49,862 bases of DNA from assembly GCA_049680625.1 (NCBI GenBank), contig JBAUID010000081.1, forward strand, positions 1-49,862. Direction: 5' to 3'. Shown here one piece after another: positions 14,639-23,923 of the stretch. The notes below the pieces were generated by a model, which saw only the letters and a list, made by a program, of their open reading frames with translations, was not told the DNA's origin and made no database searches. Positions within the stretch are counted from its first letter, which is position 1, and every line of letters begins with the position of its first letter. This DNA is from JAUIAI01 sp049680625 (GTDB lineage: Bacteria; Pseudomonadota; Gammaproteobacteria; Burkholderiales; Burkholderiaceae_E). The position numbers and the translations under genes are program-made.

Positions 14639-16528
14639 CTAAGCGGTCTGTTGCTTTATCTGGTCCAGGGTTGACGGGTCTTCGATGGTTGTCAGGTCGC
14701 CAGGATCACGGCCTTCGCAGATCGCCTGAATTGACCGGCGCAACACCTTGCCGGACCGGGTTTTTGGCAACGCATTCACAAAGTAAACACGCGCCGGCCG
14801 GGCAACAGCCCCCAGCTGATTATTGACAACTGCCATCAAGTCCCCCTCCAGGGCCTGGGCATCAGCGGTTGAGCCCACGCGGTCAGCCGATTTGAGTACG
14901 GCAAACGCAACCGCCACCTGGCCTTTGAGTTGATCAGCAATACCAACGACCGCGTTTTCGGCAACAGCCTCATGGCTGTTGATGCATTCTTCGATTTCGC
15001 GGGTGCCCAGGCGGTGGCCGGCAACGTTGATGACGTCATCGGTACGGCCCATGATGTAGTAATAGCCATCAGCATCGCGCATCGCCCAGTCGAAGGTTGA
15101 GTAAACCTGCTTACCGGGAACCGACTCGAAATAAGTATTGATAAACCGCTGATCGTCACCCCATACAGTTTGCATACAGCCCGGCGGCAGTGGCGGCGCA
15201 ATCGCCAAAACACCTTTCTCGTTAACGCCAACGGGCTCACCGGTTTGTTCGTGTAATAGTTGGACGTCGTAGCCGTACATCGGCAGACCCGGACTGCCCA
15301 GGCGGGTCGGAATCTGTTCGATGCCATGTGGCACGGTCAGAATCGGCCAGCCGGTTTCTGTCTGCCAGTAATTGTCGATAACCGGTCGGCCCAGGCTGCT
15401 TTCTATCCATTCGGATGTCGGTTCATCCAGCGGTTCCCCGGCCATGAACAACGCTTTCAGGCTTGATAAATCGTATTTTTTTAAAAACGCCGGGTCTTGT
15501 TTTCTCAGCACCCGAATGGCTGTTGGGGCAGAAAACATAACGGAAACTTTGTATTGTTCTACCAGGCGCCAGAAGATACCGGCATCGGGGCGCACCGGTG
15601 TTCCCTCGTACATAATGGTTGCCATGCCGGCAATAAGCGGGCCGTAAATAATGTACGAATGGCCAACGACCCAGCCAATGTCGCTGGTTGCGAAATAGGT
15701 TTCGCCCGGCGTGCCGCAGTAAATATTTTTCATCGACGCCGCCATGGCAACCGCGTAACCACCCACATCGCGTTGCACACCTTTTGGTGTTCCGGTCGTG
15801 CCTGACGTATACAAGGTATAACTGATTTCGTTCGATTCGAGCCAGACCGGGTCAACCTGCGCATCCATGACGCTTTCGCGTTGCGCTGCGTAATCCAGAT
15901 CTCGCCCTTCGACAAAATTCATGGATGCCAGGCCACGATCGACCAGCAATACCTTATCCGGTTTATGGGTCGACAGCTTAATTGCTTCATCCAGAAGCGG
16001 CTTATACGGAATCACCTTGCCGCCGCGCGAGCCCGCGTCGCTGCTAATGATCATTTTTGGGGTGGCATCGTCGATTCGGCTGGCGAGACTGGCAGAAGCA
16101 AAACCGCCAAACACGACCGAGTGAATCGCGCCAATCCGGCTACAGGCGAGCATACCCACCGCGGCCTCGGCGATCATTGGCATATACACCAGCACCCGGT
16201 CGCCCCGACCCACACCGTGAGCCTGTAAAACTGCCGACATCCGCATTACCTCGCGGTGCAACTGGGCAAAAGTCCAGGTTTGCTCCAGACCGGTTTCAGT
16301 TGATACGGCAATGAGGGCCGGGGCATCCGCCTGGGTAGCCAGATGACGGTCGACCGCGTTGTAGCAAAGATTGGTCTCTCCGCCAACAAACCAGCGGGTA
16401 AACGGCGGCCGGGAGTAGTCCAGGACTTGTTCGAACGGTTTCTCCCAGTGGATCAACCTGGCCTGTTCTGCCCAGAAAGCTTCGCGATCCGAAATAGAAC
16501 GCTGATAAAACGGCTGATATGTGCCCAT
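14639..16528 (-). CDS. prpE: Propionyl-CoA synthetase
   Basis: AMP-forming acyl-CoA synthetase of 629 aa that activates propionate (or acetate) via an acyl-adenylate. Motifs are the N-terminal RSISDREAFWAEQARLIHW, which is PrpE-like; the P-loop YTSGTTGTPKG; DNYWQTETGWP; the hinge region YYIMGRTDDVINVAGHRLGT; and the C-terminal catalytic lysine in RSGKVLRR, a known acetylation site in the family. PrpE is preferred over Acs by the N-terminus and by VQRDVGGYAVA after the P-loop. A strong GGAGG precedes the ATG. No prpB, prpC or prpD is in view, so the methylcitrate genes must be elsewhere. Confidence 0.92.
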   Translation of the reverse strand: MGTYQPFYQRSISDREAFWAEQARLIHWEKPFEQVLDYSRPPFTRWFVGGETNLCYNAVDRHLATQADAPALIAVSTETGLEQTWTFAQLHREVMRMSAVLQAHGVGRGDRVLVYMPMIAEAAVGMLACSRIGAIHSVVFGGFASASLASRIDDATPKMIISSDAGSRGGKVIPYKPLLDEAIKLSTHKPDKVLLVDRGLASMNFVEGRDLDYAAQRESVMDAQVDPVWLESNEISYTLYTSGTTGTPKGVQRDVGGYAVAMAASMKNIYCGTPGETYFATSDIGWVVGHSYIIYGPLIAGMATIMYEGTPVRPDAGIFWRLVEQYKVSVMFSAPTAIRVLRKQDPAFLKKYDLSSLKALFMAGEPLDEPTSEWIESSLGRPVIDNYWQTETGWPILTVPHGIEQIPTRLGSPGLPMYGYDVQLLHEQTGEPVGVNEKGVLAIAPPLPPGCMQTVWGDDQRFINTYFESVPGKQVYSTFDWAMRDADGYYYIMGRTDDVINVAGHRLGTREIEECINSHEAVAENAVVGIADQLKGQVAVAFAVLKSADRVGSTADAQALEGDLMAVVNNQLGAVARPARVYFVNALPKTRSGKVLRRSIQAICEGRDPGDLTTIEDPSTLDQIKQQTA

Positions 16529-16681
16529 TCGTGTTGTCCTCCTTCTTCTACTCTATTGCGTAGTGAGCGTAATAGCCCCATTGGGGATTATTCTGATGTG
16601 ATGCAATTTTGCGACGCTATGTTTCTACACCAAGGGTCACACCCGGCATCATAGGTGAATCTGATAAAACCACCCGGTGAT

Positions 16682-17206
16682 ATGTCTGTAACCCCCCTTA
16701 TCGTGCCCGACCGGACTGACCACAAGCTGACAAGGTGGCTAAGCACTACCCTGTGGGTTCTGGCGTTATGCCTGCTGAGCGCATGCGCCGCCCCCAAAAC
16801 CGCCCCTAAAACAGATCTCGTCCGCAGCCCGGACCAGGGTAGCGAAGTTGCGGTGCGCGCAATGAGTATGATCGGCAAGCCTTACCGCTGGGGCGGAGAC
16901 AACCCGCGGGCTGGCTTTGACTGTAGCGGGCTTGTGCACTACGTTTACCAGGATGCGCTAGGGGTTGCATTGCCGCGAACCGCCCGCCTGATGAGCCGCC
17001 AGGGGAAAAAGGTGGGCAAGTCCGGGTTGCGACCGGGCGATTTGGTGTTCTTTAATACCGGTCGACGTTTCTCGCATGTCGGGATCTACGTGGGCAACGG
17101 CCGCTTCGTGCATTCGCCGTCACGCGGCAAGACAATTCGCCTGGCTCGACTGGACAATCGGTACTGGGACAAACGCTTCAGCGGCGGGCGACGCCCCGAA
17201 ATCTGA
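16682..17206 (+). CDS. NlpC/P60 family lipoprotein (cell-wall endopeptidase)
   Basis: Predicted lipoprotein of 174 aa. A hydrophobic signal ends in the lipobox LLSAC with C35 as the lipidated cysteine. The rest is one NlpC/P60 domain with catalytic Cys81 in FDCSGLV, His132 in RFSHVGIYV and His144 in FVHSPS. Enzymes of this type cut peptide bonds in peptidoglycan stems; E. coli Spr/MepS is a related example. A GTG at 16655 would add 9 residues; the ATG at 16682 is preferred because it shortens an already long signal n-region. The residue after C35 is Ala, not Asp, so outer-membrane sorting is expected. Confidence 0.9.
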   Translation: MSVTPLIVPDRTDHKLTRWLSTTLWVLALCLLSACAAPKTAPKTDLVRSPDQGSEVAVRAMSMIGKPYRWGGDNPRAGFDCSGLVHYVYQDALGVALPRTARLMSRQGKKVGKSGLRPGDLVFFNTGRRFSHVGIYVGNGRFVHSPSRGKTIRLARLDNRYWDKRFSGGRRPEI

Positions 17207-17213
17207 ACAGCGT

Positions 17214-19790
17214 TTAGTCAACCTCGCCTGGCGGCGCAGGAAATACCGGAAGACGCCAATATGGTTTGTTCACCTGGCGGTGCCGAATCAGTTGGATTCC
17301 CGTGCCCGGACTAAAATCGATTTCAACTGCGCCGTCAACGTCTGACCGCAGAACGTCAATTGCGCGTTGTTGATACCGCCTCAACACCCGGTGGGCGGGA
17401 TGACGGAATCGATTGCGATACCCCATCTGAAACACCGCAAAACGCGGATTGACCGTCGCCAGAAATTGCGTTGTCGATGATGTACCACTGCCATGATGCG
17501 GCGCAATCAATACGTCGGCATTGAGCCCGGCGTTTCCGTAGACGGCAACCAGGGTTTTTTCCTGTGCTGCTTCGATGTCACCGGTCAGCAAGACAGATCC
17601 ACCCCGCCCTTTCACATGCAGAACACAACTGCGGGCATTGCGATTGCTCCGCTTATTGCCAAGGACGAGCGCACCGGGATGCAGAATGCTGAACTGAACT
17701 CCGTCCCATTGCCAGGAGTCCCCGCGCCGGCACAACTGCATTTTGGGCAGACGGTGCGCTTTCGGTGAGTCTGACGGCATCGAACTGAGGACCTGGCTCG
17801 GATTGAACTGGTCGATCAGGCGATGGGCACCTCCAATATGATCGGCATCTGCATGCGACAACACGACGGTGTCGAGGCGACGAATCTGTCGTGACCGCAA
17901 CAGCGGCGCTACCAGGCGGTCGCCGGCGCCACTGTCGGCATCATAAGTTGGGCCGGTGTCAAATAACAAACTGTGTCGCGCAGTCTGTATGAGTACAGCT
18001 GAACCCTGGCCAACATCAAGCGCAACTAACCGAAACCGCCCGTCTACGGATGCTGCGGCTGGCAACAACAACAACGGCATTAACAAGCCGGCAGCAACCA
18101 CGCGTGGCACTGGTGCGGCCGGCCAGAGTATCAAGCCAGCCCCGAGTGCAGCAAGCGCCAACACCCAGGGGCTGGGATGCCCGGTAATCCAGATGGCCTG
18201 CGACGAAGCGCCTGCCCATGACAAAAAAAGCAACAGATAATAGGTAATGCCGGCGGCAAGCGCCAACAATACGTCTCCACCGGAGGGCCACCAGACCGAT
18301 ATAAAACCGGCAACCATTGCCAGCGGAGTCAGCACAATAGACACGACCGGAATGGCCACCGCATTGGCCACCGGGCTGACCACCGACACCGACCCGAACC
18401 AAACCGCACCCAATGGCAACAAGGCAATCGTGGCAGCCCACTGGGTACGCGCCGCAGCCTGCAGAAAGACGCGGCCGTTTTCCAGCCAGCCGTGGGCGTA
18501 AACGATAATTGCAATTACCGCAACAAACGATAACCAGAACCCGGCTGATAACGGTGCCCACGGGTCGATCACAACAACAATAGCAGCGGCCAAAGCCAGC
18601 ACAAAAGGCAGCGAACAATGGCGACCACTCAGTAGTACGCCACCCGCCGCTGCCAGCATCCAGCAGGTACGCTGCGCCGGAATACCCCAGCCGGAAAAAG
18701 CGCTGTAAGCCAGGGCCGCGACCAAGCCACAAAACCAGGCGATATGCGGTGCGGCAAACCGGCGCAGCACAAGTAAAGGAACCAGCCGGCTGTTACGCAA
18801 CAGGAATCGGCTCAAACCGACCGCAAGCGCGGCAAACATTGTGACGTGCAACCCGGATATTGACATCAGGTGTGAGGTGCCGGTGCGATTGTAGATATCC
18901 CACATACCAGCCGGAATCGCCGACTGATTACCCGTCACCAGCGCAATAAGCGTGCCGCTCACCGTGGGATCAACCTTGCCAAGGCCGCGTTGCATCGCCA
19001 GCTGAACCGCATCGCGTGCGGCGGCAATAGTTGCAGCCAACGAAAAACCGCCGTCACGAATCAGACGAACCGGACGCCAGTTATTCGGCGGTTCTTGGCG
19101 CCTTTTTTTGCGCACGTAACCGTAGCCGTCGGTCCCGGACTGCAACGCACGCAGTTCAGCATCAAAGCCGCCCGGGTTCACCAGACCGTGCGGCCGTTTC
19201 AGGCGAACGTTCAGTTGCCAGTGCTGGCCGGCATGCAGCAGATGTGGGGTGCGCCCATACCAACTGAGTCGGACCTTTCGGCCTGCCGGGCAAAACGGTG
19301 CCGTATTGACGCAGTGACTGATGCGAAAATCGAATCGTCGTCCGTGTTCAAATCGAGTCACCAGGCTGCTTATCTGCCCGACCACCGCATAGTCGACCCC
19401 TTCCATCGCCGGGGTCAGGCGTGCGTCAAGACCACCGTGAGCCCGACTAATTACCATCAGCGCGGTGAGACTAACAACCAGCAGCCACCAGCGCAGCGCC
19501 GACACACGCCACATCAGCAAGAGGGCGAATGCGCTTGCCAGCGCCAGCTCTGCGGCATTGGGCAACACCGGCAAGCTGTGCACAGCCACAGCCGTTGCCG
19601 GTACCGCGGCCAGTGCGGGCCAGCGACGATGTCGCTGTGTTAAGAAGGAACTGTCAGAGGAACTGTCAGAGGAACTGTCGGAGAAGCCGTCGGAGGGCCG
19701 GCTGGAGGAGCAATCGGACGCGCCGACATTTCGGGCCGGAGAATCGGCATAGTGTTCGGGATGATCGTGAAGCGGTGGTGTCGGACCCAT
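17214..19790 (-). CDS. comEC: ComEC/Rec2-family DNA uptake channel protein
   Basis: Inner-membrane protein of 858 aa for transporting single-stranded DNA in natural transformation. An N-terminal hydrophobic pair and soluble DUF4131-type region come first. The Competence domain follows, with many helices and the motif GTSHLMSISGLHVTMFA. A C-terminal metallo-beta-lactamase-like domain has DVGQGSAVLIQTARHSLLFDTG and the HADADH metal motif. The first 50 residues are unusual: a Ser/Asp repeat (SDSS units) encoded by a 12-bp tandem repeat precedes the first helix. The true start may lie after that repeat, since no clear ribosome-binding site precedes 19790. Other competence genes are not in view. 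Confidence 0.93.
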   Translation of the reverse strand: MGPTPPLHDHPEHYADSPARNVGASDCSSSRPSDGFSDSSSDSSSDSSFLTQRHRRWPALAAVPATAVAVHSLPVLPNAAELALASAFALLLMWRVSALRWWLLVVSLTALMVISRAHGGLDARLTPAMEGVDYAVVGQISSLVTRFEHGRRFDFRISHCVNTAPFCPAGRKVRLSWYGRTPHLLHAGQHWQLNVRLKRPHGLVNPGGFDAELRALQSGTDGYGYVRKKRRQEPPNNWRPVRLIRDGGFSLAATIAAARDAVQLAMQRGLGKVDPTVSGTLIALVTGNQSAIPAGMWDIYNRTGTSHLMSISGLHVTMFAALAVGLSRFLLRNSRLVPLLVLRRFAAPHIAWFCGLVAALAYSAFSGWGIPAQRTCWMLAAAGGVLLSGRHCSLPFVLALAAAIVVVIDPWAPLSAGFWLSFVAVIAIIVYAHGWLENGRVFLQAAARTQWAATIALLPLGAVWFGSVSVVSPVANAVAIPVVSIVLTPLAMVAGFISVWWPSGGDVLLALAAGITYYLLLFLSWAGASSQAIWITGHPSPWVLALAALGAGLILWPAAPVPRVVAAGLLMPLLLLPAAASVDGRFRLVALDVGQGSAVLIQTARHSLLFDTGPTYDADSGAGDRLVAPLLRSRQIRRLDTVVLSHADADHIGGAHRLIDQFNPSQVLSSMPSDSPKAHRLPKMQLCRRGDSWQWDGVQFSILHPGALVLGNKRSNRNARSCVLHVKGRGGSVLLTGDIEAAQEKTLVAVYGNAGLNADVLIAPHHGSGTSSTTQFLATVNPRFAVFQMGYRNRFRHPAHRVLRRYQQRAIDVLRSDVDGAVEIDFSPGTGIQLIRHRQVNKPYWRLPVFPAPPGEVD
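19648..19695 (-). repeat. 12-bp tandem repeat in the comEC 5' end
   Basis: Four consecutive 12-bp units: GAACTGTCAGAG twice, GAACTGTCGGAG, then the degenerate AAGCCGTCGGAG (plus-strand reading). The length is a multiple of three, so copy-number change would keep the frame and add or remove four residues of the Ser/Asp tract. Confidence 0.85.
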
Positions 19791-19846
19791 GACCAGAGCC
19801 TATCGGCCCTGGGCGGCCACGACTGTCATGGCTCTGCCCGTCGGAC

Positions 19847-20650
19847 CTAGGCCACTGGTGGCGGCCGATGAATGCACTTCAGCCCCGGGATGACCCGCAG
19901 CGCATTGCAATAAGTCTGTTCGATCACCTCATCGAGTGATGCCGGGCGTAATTGGGCGAATTGCCGCGCGATAGCCGGGAGCTCACCCGGTTCATTGCGT
20001 TCCCTGGCAAGCCAGGCGGGTGCCATGTCGGGGGCATCGGTTTCCAGGACATGGGCTTCGCCAGGCAATTCACCCACCAGTCGGCGAATCTGCCGGGCAC
20101 GCTCAAAAGTCAGTGTTCCACCAAACCCCAAAGCAAAACCCAGTTCTGTAAATGCCCTGGCCTGTTGCGTGCTGCCATTGAAGGCGTGGGCAATGCCGCC
20201 GCTGACCGATGTCTTGCGCAAGTACTTGAGCAATCGATCCTGCGACTTGCGGACATGGAGAATCACCGGCAAGTCAAAACGCCGGGCCAGAAGCAGCTGC
20301 GCTTCGTAAAAAACCTCCTGGCGCGCCACATCCAGGCCGGGGACAAAATAATCCAATCCGATTTCACCCACGGCAACCAGTTTTGGATCACCGCGCCGAC
20401 TGACTAATGCTTGCTCCAGCAATTGGAGAGCGTCATCGGTCAGGCGGTCCACCCACAGCGGGTGTATCCCAAGGGCGTAAACAATATCACTATGCGTATG
20501 GGCCAATGCTGCCACTGCATCAAAATTATGTGGGCTGACTGCCGGCACAATCATTGCCCCGACCCCACCCGCGCGGGCCCGGGCTATGATCAGATCGCGA
20601 TTGTCATCAAACTCCGGGGCATCCAGATGACAGTGGGTATCAATCAACAT
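19847..20650 (-). CDS. TatD family metal-dependent hydrolase/DNase
   Basis: Cytoplasmic TIM-barrel hydrolase of 267 aa. Metal-site motifs are IDTHCHLD at the N-terminus, AVGEIGLDYF, LPVILHVRKSQDR and LETDAPDMAP. TatD proteins are 3'-5' DNA exonucleases linked to DNA repair or fragmentation, and some act on D-aminoacyl substrates. The ATG at 20650 has GAGG 8 nt upstream and gives MLIDTHCHLD. An in-frame start at 20674 adds 8 unsupported residues. It lies between lolD and comEC on the same strand, a plausible joint transcript. Confidence 0.92.
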   Translation of the reverse strand: MLIDTHCHLDAPEFDDNRDLIIARARAGGVGAMIVPAVSPHNFDAVAALAHTHSDIVYALGIHPLWVDRLTDDALQLLEQALVSRRGDPKLVAVGEIGLDYFVPGLDVARQEVFYEAQLLLARRFDLPVILHVRKSQDRLLKYLRKTSVSGGIAHAFNGSTQQARAFTELGFALGFGGTLTFERARQIRRLVGELPGEAHVLETDAPDMAPAWLARERNEPGELPAIARQFAQLRPASLDEVIEQTYCNALRVIPGLKCIHRPPPVA

Positions 20651-20754
20651 CGGATTATCCTCACACCATCTCAAGTAACTTTACAAACCCGCGCTCATTC
20701 GAATTGACTTCAGCTCGGAATCGAATCAATCCCGCTACCGACGGCAACCGACGT

Positions 20755-21462
20755 TTAAACCACTTCGATCTGACCGTCACGAATGGTGAGTCGTCGATCC
20801 ATGCGGGCGGCCAGTTCAATATCGTGGGTCACCACCACAAAACCGGTGCCCGACTCCCGCGACAGGCTGGCCATTAATTCGAATACCTGCATTGCTGTCT
20901 GACGATCGAGGTTGCCGGTCGGCTCATCAGCCATGACGTAACGCGGCGCGGTCACCATTGCCCTTGCAAGTGCCACACGTTGCCGCTCACCACCGGATAA
21001 CTGTGCAGGTACATGATTAAGCCGGTGTGATAAACCCACCCGGTTCAGCATCTGATCAGCATCAACCGCAGCCTGAGTTGATGTCAATCCTCGAATTCGC
21101 AACGGCATCGCCACATTTTCTGACGCAGTAAATTCACCGAGTAAATGATGAAACTGGTACACAAAACCCAGGTAACGATTACGTAATGTGCCACGTTCAG
21201 ATTCAGACAGATTATCGACCCGCCGCCCATCAATGGTCACTTCCCCGGTAGTCGGCGTGTCCAGACCGCCAAGTAAATGCAAAAGCGTACTCTTGCCAGA
21301 GCCCGACGCTCCCAGAATCGCAACTCGCTCGCCCGGCTGCAAGCTGAAGTCAACTGATCGCAACACCTGAATCGACTCGTCACCAATGGTGAACGTCTTA
21401 CTCAAACCGGTTGCCACAATGCCACTTGCCGCGGTGGTTTCGGGCGACAGGGGTTTACTCAT
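20755..21462 (-). CDS. lolD: Lipoprotein-releasing ABC ATPase LolD
   Basis: Cytoplasmic ATPase of 235 aa that powers release of outer-membrane lipoproteins from the inner membrane to LolA. Motifs are Walker A GASGSGKS, the Q-loop region YLGFVYQFHHLLGEFTA (typical of LolD), signature LSGGERQRVALARA, and Walker B VMADEPTGNLD. The ATG at 21462 overlaps the end of the lolC/E gene by 8 bp and gives the normal length. A start at 21525 would read 21 codons inside the permease gene. Works with the permease encoded immediately upstream. Confidence 0.95.
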   Translation of the reverse strand: MSKPLSPETTAASGIVATGLSKTFTIGDESIQVLRSVDFSLQPGERVAILGASGSGKSTLLHLLGGLDTPTTGEVTIDGRRVDNLSESERGTLRNRYLGFVYQFHHLLGEFTASENVAMPLRIRGLTSTQAAVDADQMLNRVGLSHRLNHVPAQLSGGERQRVALARAMVTAPRYVMADEPTGNLDRQTAMQVFELMASLSRESGTGFVVVTHDIELAARMDRRLTIRDGQIEVV

Positions 21463-22711
21463 ACCGCAACGCCTCGGCCGGTTTGACCTTCGATGCACGC
21501 CAACTCGGGTAAATGGTTGAAGCAAAAGCCAGCAGACAAGCCGTGATTCCGATTGTGATGACGTCGGGCCAGTGAACTTCGCTGGGCAGGAAATTTATAA
21601 AGTAGATGCCCTGGGGCAAGACTTCAAAACCAAACAGGCGCTCGACAAAACTCACCACTTTGCCGACGTTAAACGCAAGTAATACCCCCAGGCCAACGCC
21701 AATCGCCGTACCCAGTAGCCCAACAGACGCGCCCTGCACCATGAAAATTTTCATGATGCTCGATGGAGTTGCCCCGAGTGTGCGCAAAATAGCAATATCG
21801 GATTGCTTGTCGTTGACCGTCATCACCAGCATCGACACCAGGTTGAATGCCGCAACGGCAACAATCAGGGTCAGCACGATAAACATCATGCGTTTTTCAA
21901 TCTTGACGGCGGCAAACCAGTTGCGGTTTTCGGCGGACCAGTCACGGATATATAAATCGCCACTCAGCCTTTGCGCTAATTCATTCGCGATCTCAGGTGC
22001 CGCCATCATGTCGCTTGTTTTGAGCCGGACACCGCTGGCACCACGAACCCGGAACAAGCGTGACGCATCCTCGATATGCATCAATACTAAACTCAGATCG
22101 TATTCAAAATGACCGGATTCGAAAATTGCCGCTACCGTGAACTGACGCAGGCGAGGCAATACCCCAGCCGGGGTCGCGGTTCCCTGGGGGGCAATTAAGG
22201 TAAGTTTGTCACCCGGCCCTACCAGGAGACGATCGGCAAGCTGGCGCCCAATCGCCACGCTGAACTCACCAGGCTTTAGCGAGTCTGCGCTGCCAAAAGC
22301 AAATGAATTGATGAAGTCGGCAACCTGGCCCTCGGTTGCCGGGTCGATCCCGCGCACCAGCACACCGCGAACGCCGTCCCCGTGAGTCAGCATTGCCTGG
22401 CCGGCAACAAAGGGGGCTGCGCCGGTAATACGCGCATCCTGTTCTGCAGTTTTGGCAATCAGCTGCCAGTCGGTTATTGGGGTCTCCCCGGCCAGCACTT
22501 CAATATGAGAGAGCACCGACAACATTTTGTCGCGCACCTCTTTCTGAAAGCCGTTCATGACGGACAACACAACAATCAGGGCGGCAACCCCAAGCGCAAT
22601 ACCGGCAACGGACATCACCGAAATAAACGAGATGAAGCCGTCGCGGGTACCAGATCGGCGGCTGGTGCGGGTAAACCGGTATCCGATGAAAAATTCGTAA
22701 GGAGTAGGCAT
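21455..22711 (-). CDS. Lipoprotein-releasing permease LolC/E
   Basis: Inner-membrane subunit of the Lol transporter, 418 aa. It has the four-helix FtsX/LolCE layout: a first helix near residues 25-50 (FISFISVMSVAGIALGVAALIVVLSVMNGF), a large periplasmic MacB-PCD domain, and three helices at the C-terminus. The N-terminal YEFFIGYRFTR and the C-terminal YPSWRASKVKPAEALRYE are typical LolC/LolE ends. Only one permease is present, so this is probably a homodimeric LolCE-type (LolF-like) system as in many betaproteobacteria. The ATG at 22711 is preferred; a start at 22777 adds 22 unsupported residues. Confidence 0.93.
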   Translation of the reverse strand: MPTPYEFFIGYRFTRTSRRSGTRDGFISFISVMSVAGIALGVAALIVVLSVMNGFQKEVRDKMLSVLSHIEVLAGETPITDWQLIAKTAEQDARITGAAPFVAGQAMLTHGDGVRGVLVRGIDPATEGQVADFINSFAFGSADSLKPGEFSVAIGRQLADRLLVGPGDKLTLIAPQGTATPAGVLPRLRQFTVAAIFESGHFEYDLSLVLMHIEDASRLFRVRGASGVRLKTSDMMAAPEIANELAQRLSGDLYIRDWSAENRNWFAAVKIEKRMMFIVLTLIVAVAAFNLVSMLVMTVNDKQSDIAILRTLGATPSSIMKIFMVQGASVGLLGTAIGVGLGVLLAFNVGKVVSFVERLFGFEVLPQGIYFINFLPSEVHWPDVITIGITACLLAFASTIYPSWRASKVKPAEALRYE

Positions 22712-22852
22712 AAGCGCGTTGCAGTTTGCCATAGTTTGACCGGGCGTCTGGCCAACGCCCCAGTCTCGTCCCGCCATTCAGCACAATACTGACATTCCGG
22801 TTGTGGCATCCGCTCGATCGGTTCGTGCAGATGCCAGTGCTATCCTGCGTCG

Positions 22853-23923
22853 ATGCTGACCCTGTTGTGCCCCGATACTCTGCCGGAACCCCCGACAACC
22901 GACCCCGGTGACGATGCGTCGGCCCGTGCCGTCGATTCGGCGACTCATCCAGTTGCCGGTGCAGCCTCTCGATTCGCCCCTTTAAAACAACGGCTGCGGC
23001 GTGCCCGCCCCGGGATTCGCTGGCACGAAGAAGCAACCATTGCCCGTCGTTCGCCATTGGAATCATGGATCACTCAGTGCTTTGGGCTGCCAGCCGGTGT
23101 CTGGCCCGCCGCTTACGGCCGCTTTGCTGGCTGCGTTGCTGACCGCTCGGCTAACGATACCGGTGACGTCTGCCGACTCGCGCAGGGCCAACTGCGCAGC
23201 GAGCTGACCATTCGCCCGGCCCACTTGCATGCCGGCCTGGACCACCTGGTCTTGCAACCCCCGGCGATGCTTGAAGTCACTACCCAAGAAGCTGAGCAAC
23301 TGGTCATCAGCGCCAATGATTTCCTGCGCGACGACGGAATTTCGCTGCGCGTTCTGACAGCTGACTACTGGGTTCTGGATACTGGCACCCGTTTTGATGT
23401 TGATTTGTCCAGCGCCGAGCAGGCGATTGGCCGGAATGTCGATGCTTATATGCCGGCTGGCAAGGATGGCCGGAAACTACGATCATTGTTAAACGAACTG
23501 CAGATGTTGTGGCACGACCATCCGGTGAATCAGCAGCGGGACGACAACGGTCACACACGAATCAACACGGTATGGGCTGAAGGCTATTGTGACCCGCTTG
23601 TCACTGACATGACGACCCACGGTTTCCGGCAGATTTTCTGCACTCAGCCAGCGATGGCCGGCCTCGCCCAGGCTCAGGGTATCCCGTGCACACCGCTCGC
23701 CGCGAACTCCGATATAGCGGCCCAACTCAACGGCGTATCGAATGAATTGCGACAACACAGCCTGGTCGAATTACCACCCGGGCCGCAGGTGCTGACCGCC
23801 GTTCTCAGCGCTTTCCCCAACCTTGATGCGCAATTAGTCATGAGCAACAGCAAGACCTGGGTTGCAGTCGACATTCGACCTACAGATCAATTGAAGTTCT
23901 GGCGCCGATGGAACCTGGGCTGA
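22853..23923 (+). CDS. RpfE-like conserved protein upstream of recJ
   Basis: Protein of 356 aa that I place with the RpfE-like / COG4255 group, mainly because of position (directly upstream of recJ-prfB-lysS, as rpfE is in Xanthomonas) and overall character. Some members are annotated as phosphoglycerate-mutase-like. No signal peptide or membrane helix. Notable segments are an N-terminal Pro/Asp-rich stretch, RPAHLHAGLDHLVLQPP, FLRDDGISLRVLTADYWVL, LQMLWHDHPVNQQRDDNG and INTVWAEGYC. No catalytic motif is evident. Its stop lies 16 bp inside the recJ frame, so the two are probably coupled. The function is unknown. Confidence 0.7.
   Translation: MLTLLCPDTLPEPPTTDPGDDASARAVDSATHPVAGAASRFAPLKQRLRRARPGIRWHEEATIARRSPLESWITQCFGLPAGVWPAAYGRFAGCVADRSANDTGDVCRLAQGQLRSELTIRPAHLHAGLDHLVLQPPAMLEVTTQEAEQLVISANDFLRDDGISLRVLTADYWVLDTGTRFDVDLSSAEQAIGRNVDAYMPAGKDGRKLRSLLNELQMLWHDHPVNQQRDDNGHTRINTVWAEGYCDPLVTDMTTHGFRQIFCTQPAMAGLAQAQGIPCTPLAANSDIAAQLNGVSNELRQHSLVELPPGPQVLTAVLSAFPNLDAQLVMSNSKTWVAVDIRPTDQLKFWRRWNLG

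Noticed and set aside
22853..23923. Calling the RpfE-like gene a phosphoglycerate mutase
   Set aside because: No phosphatase or mutase catalytic motif can be seen in the sequence.
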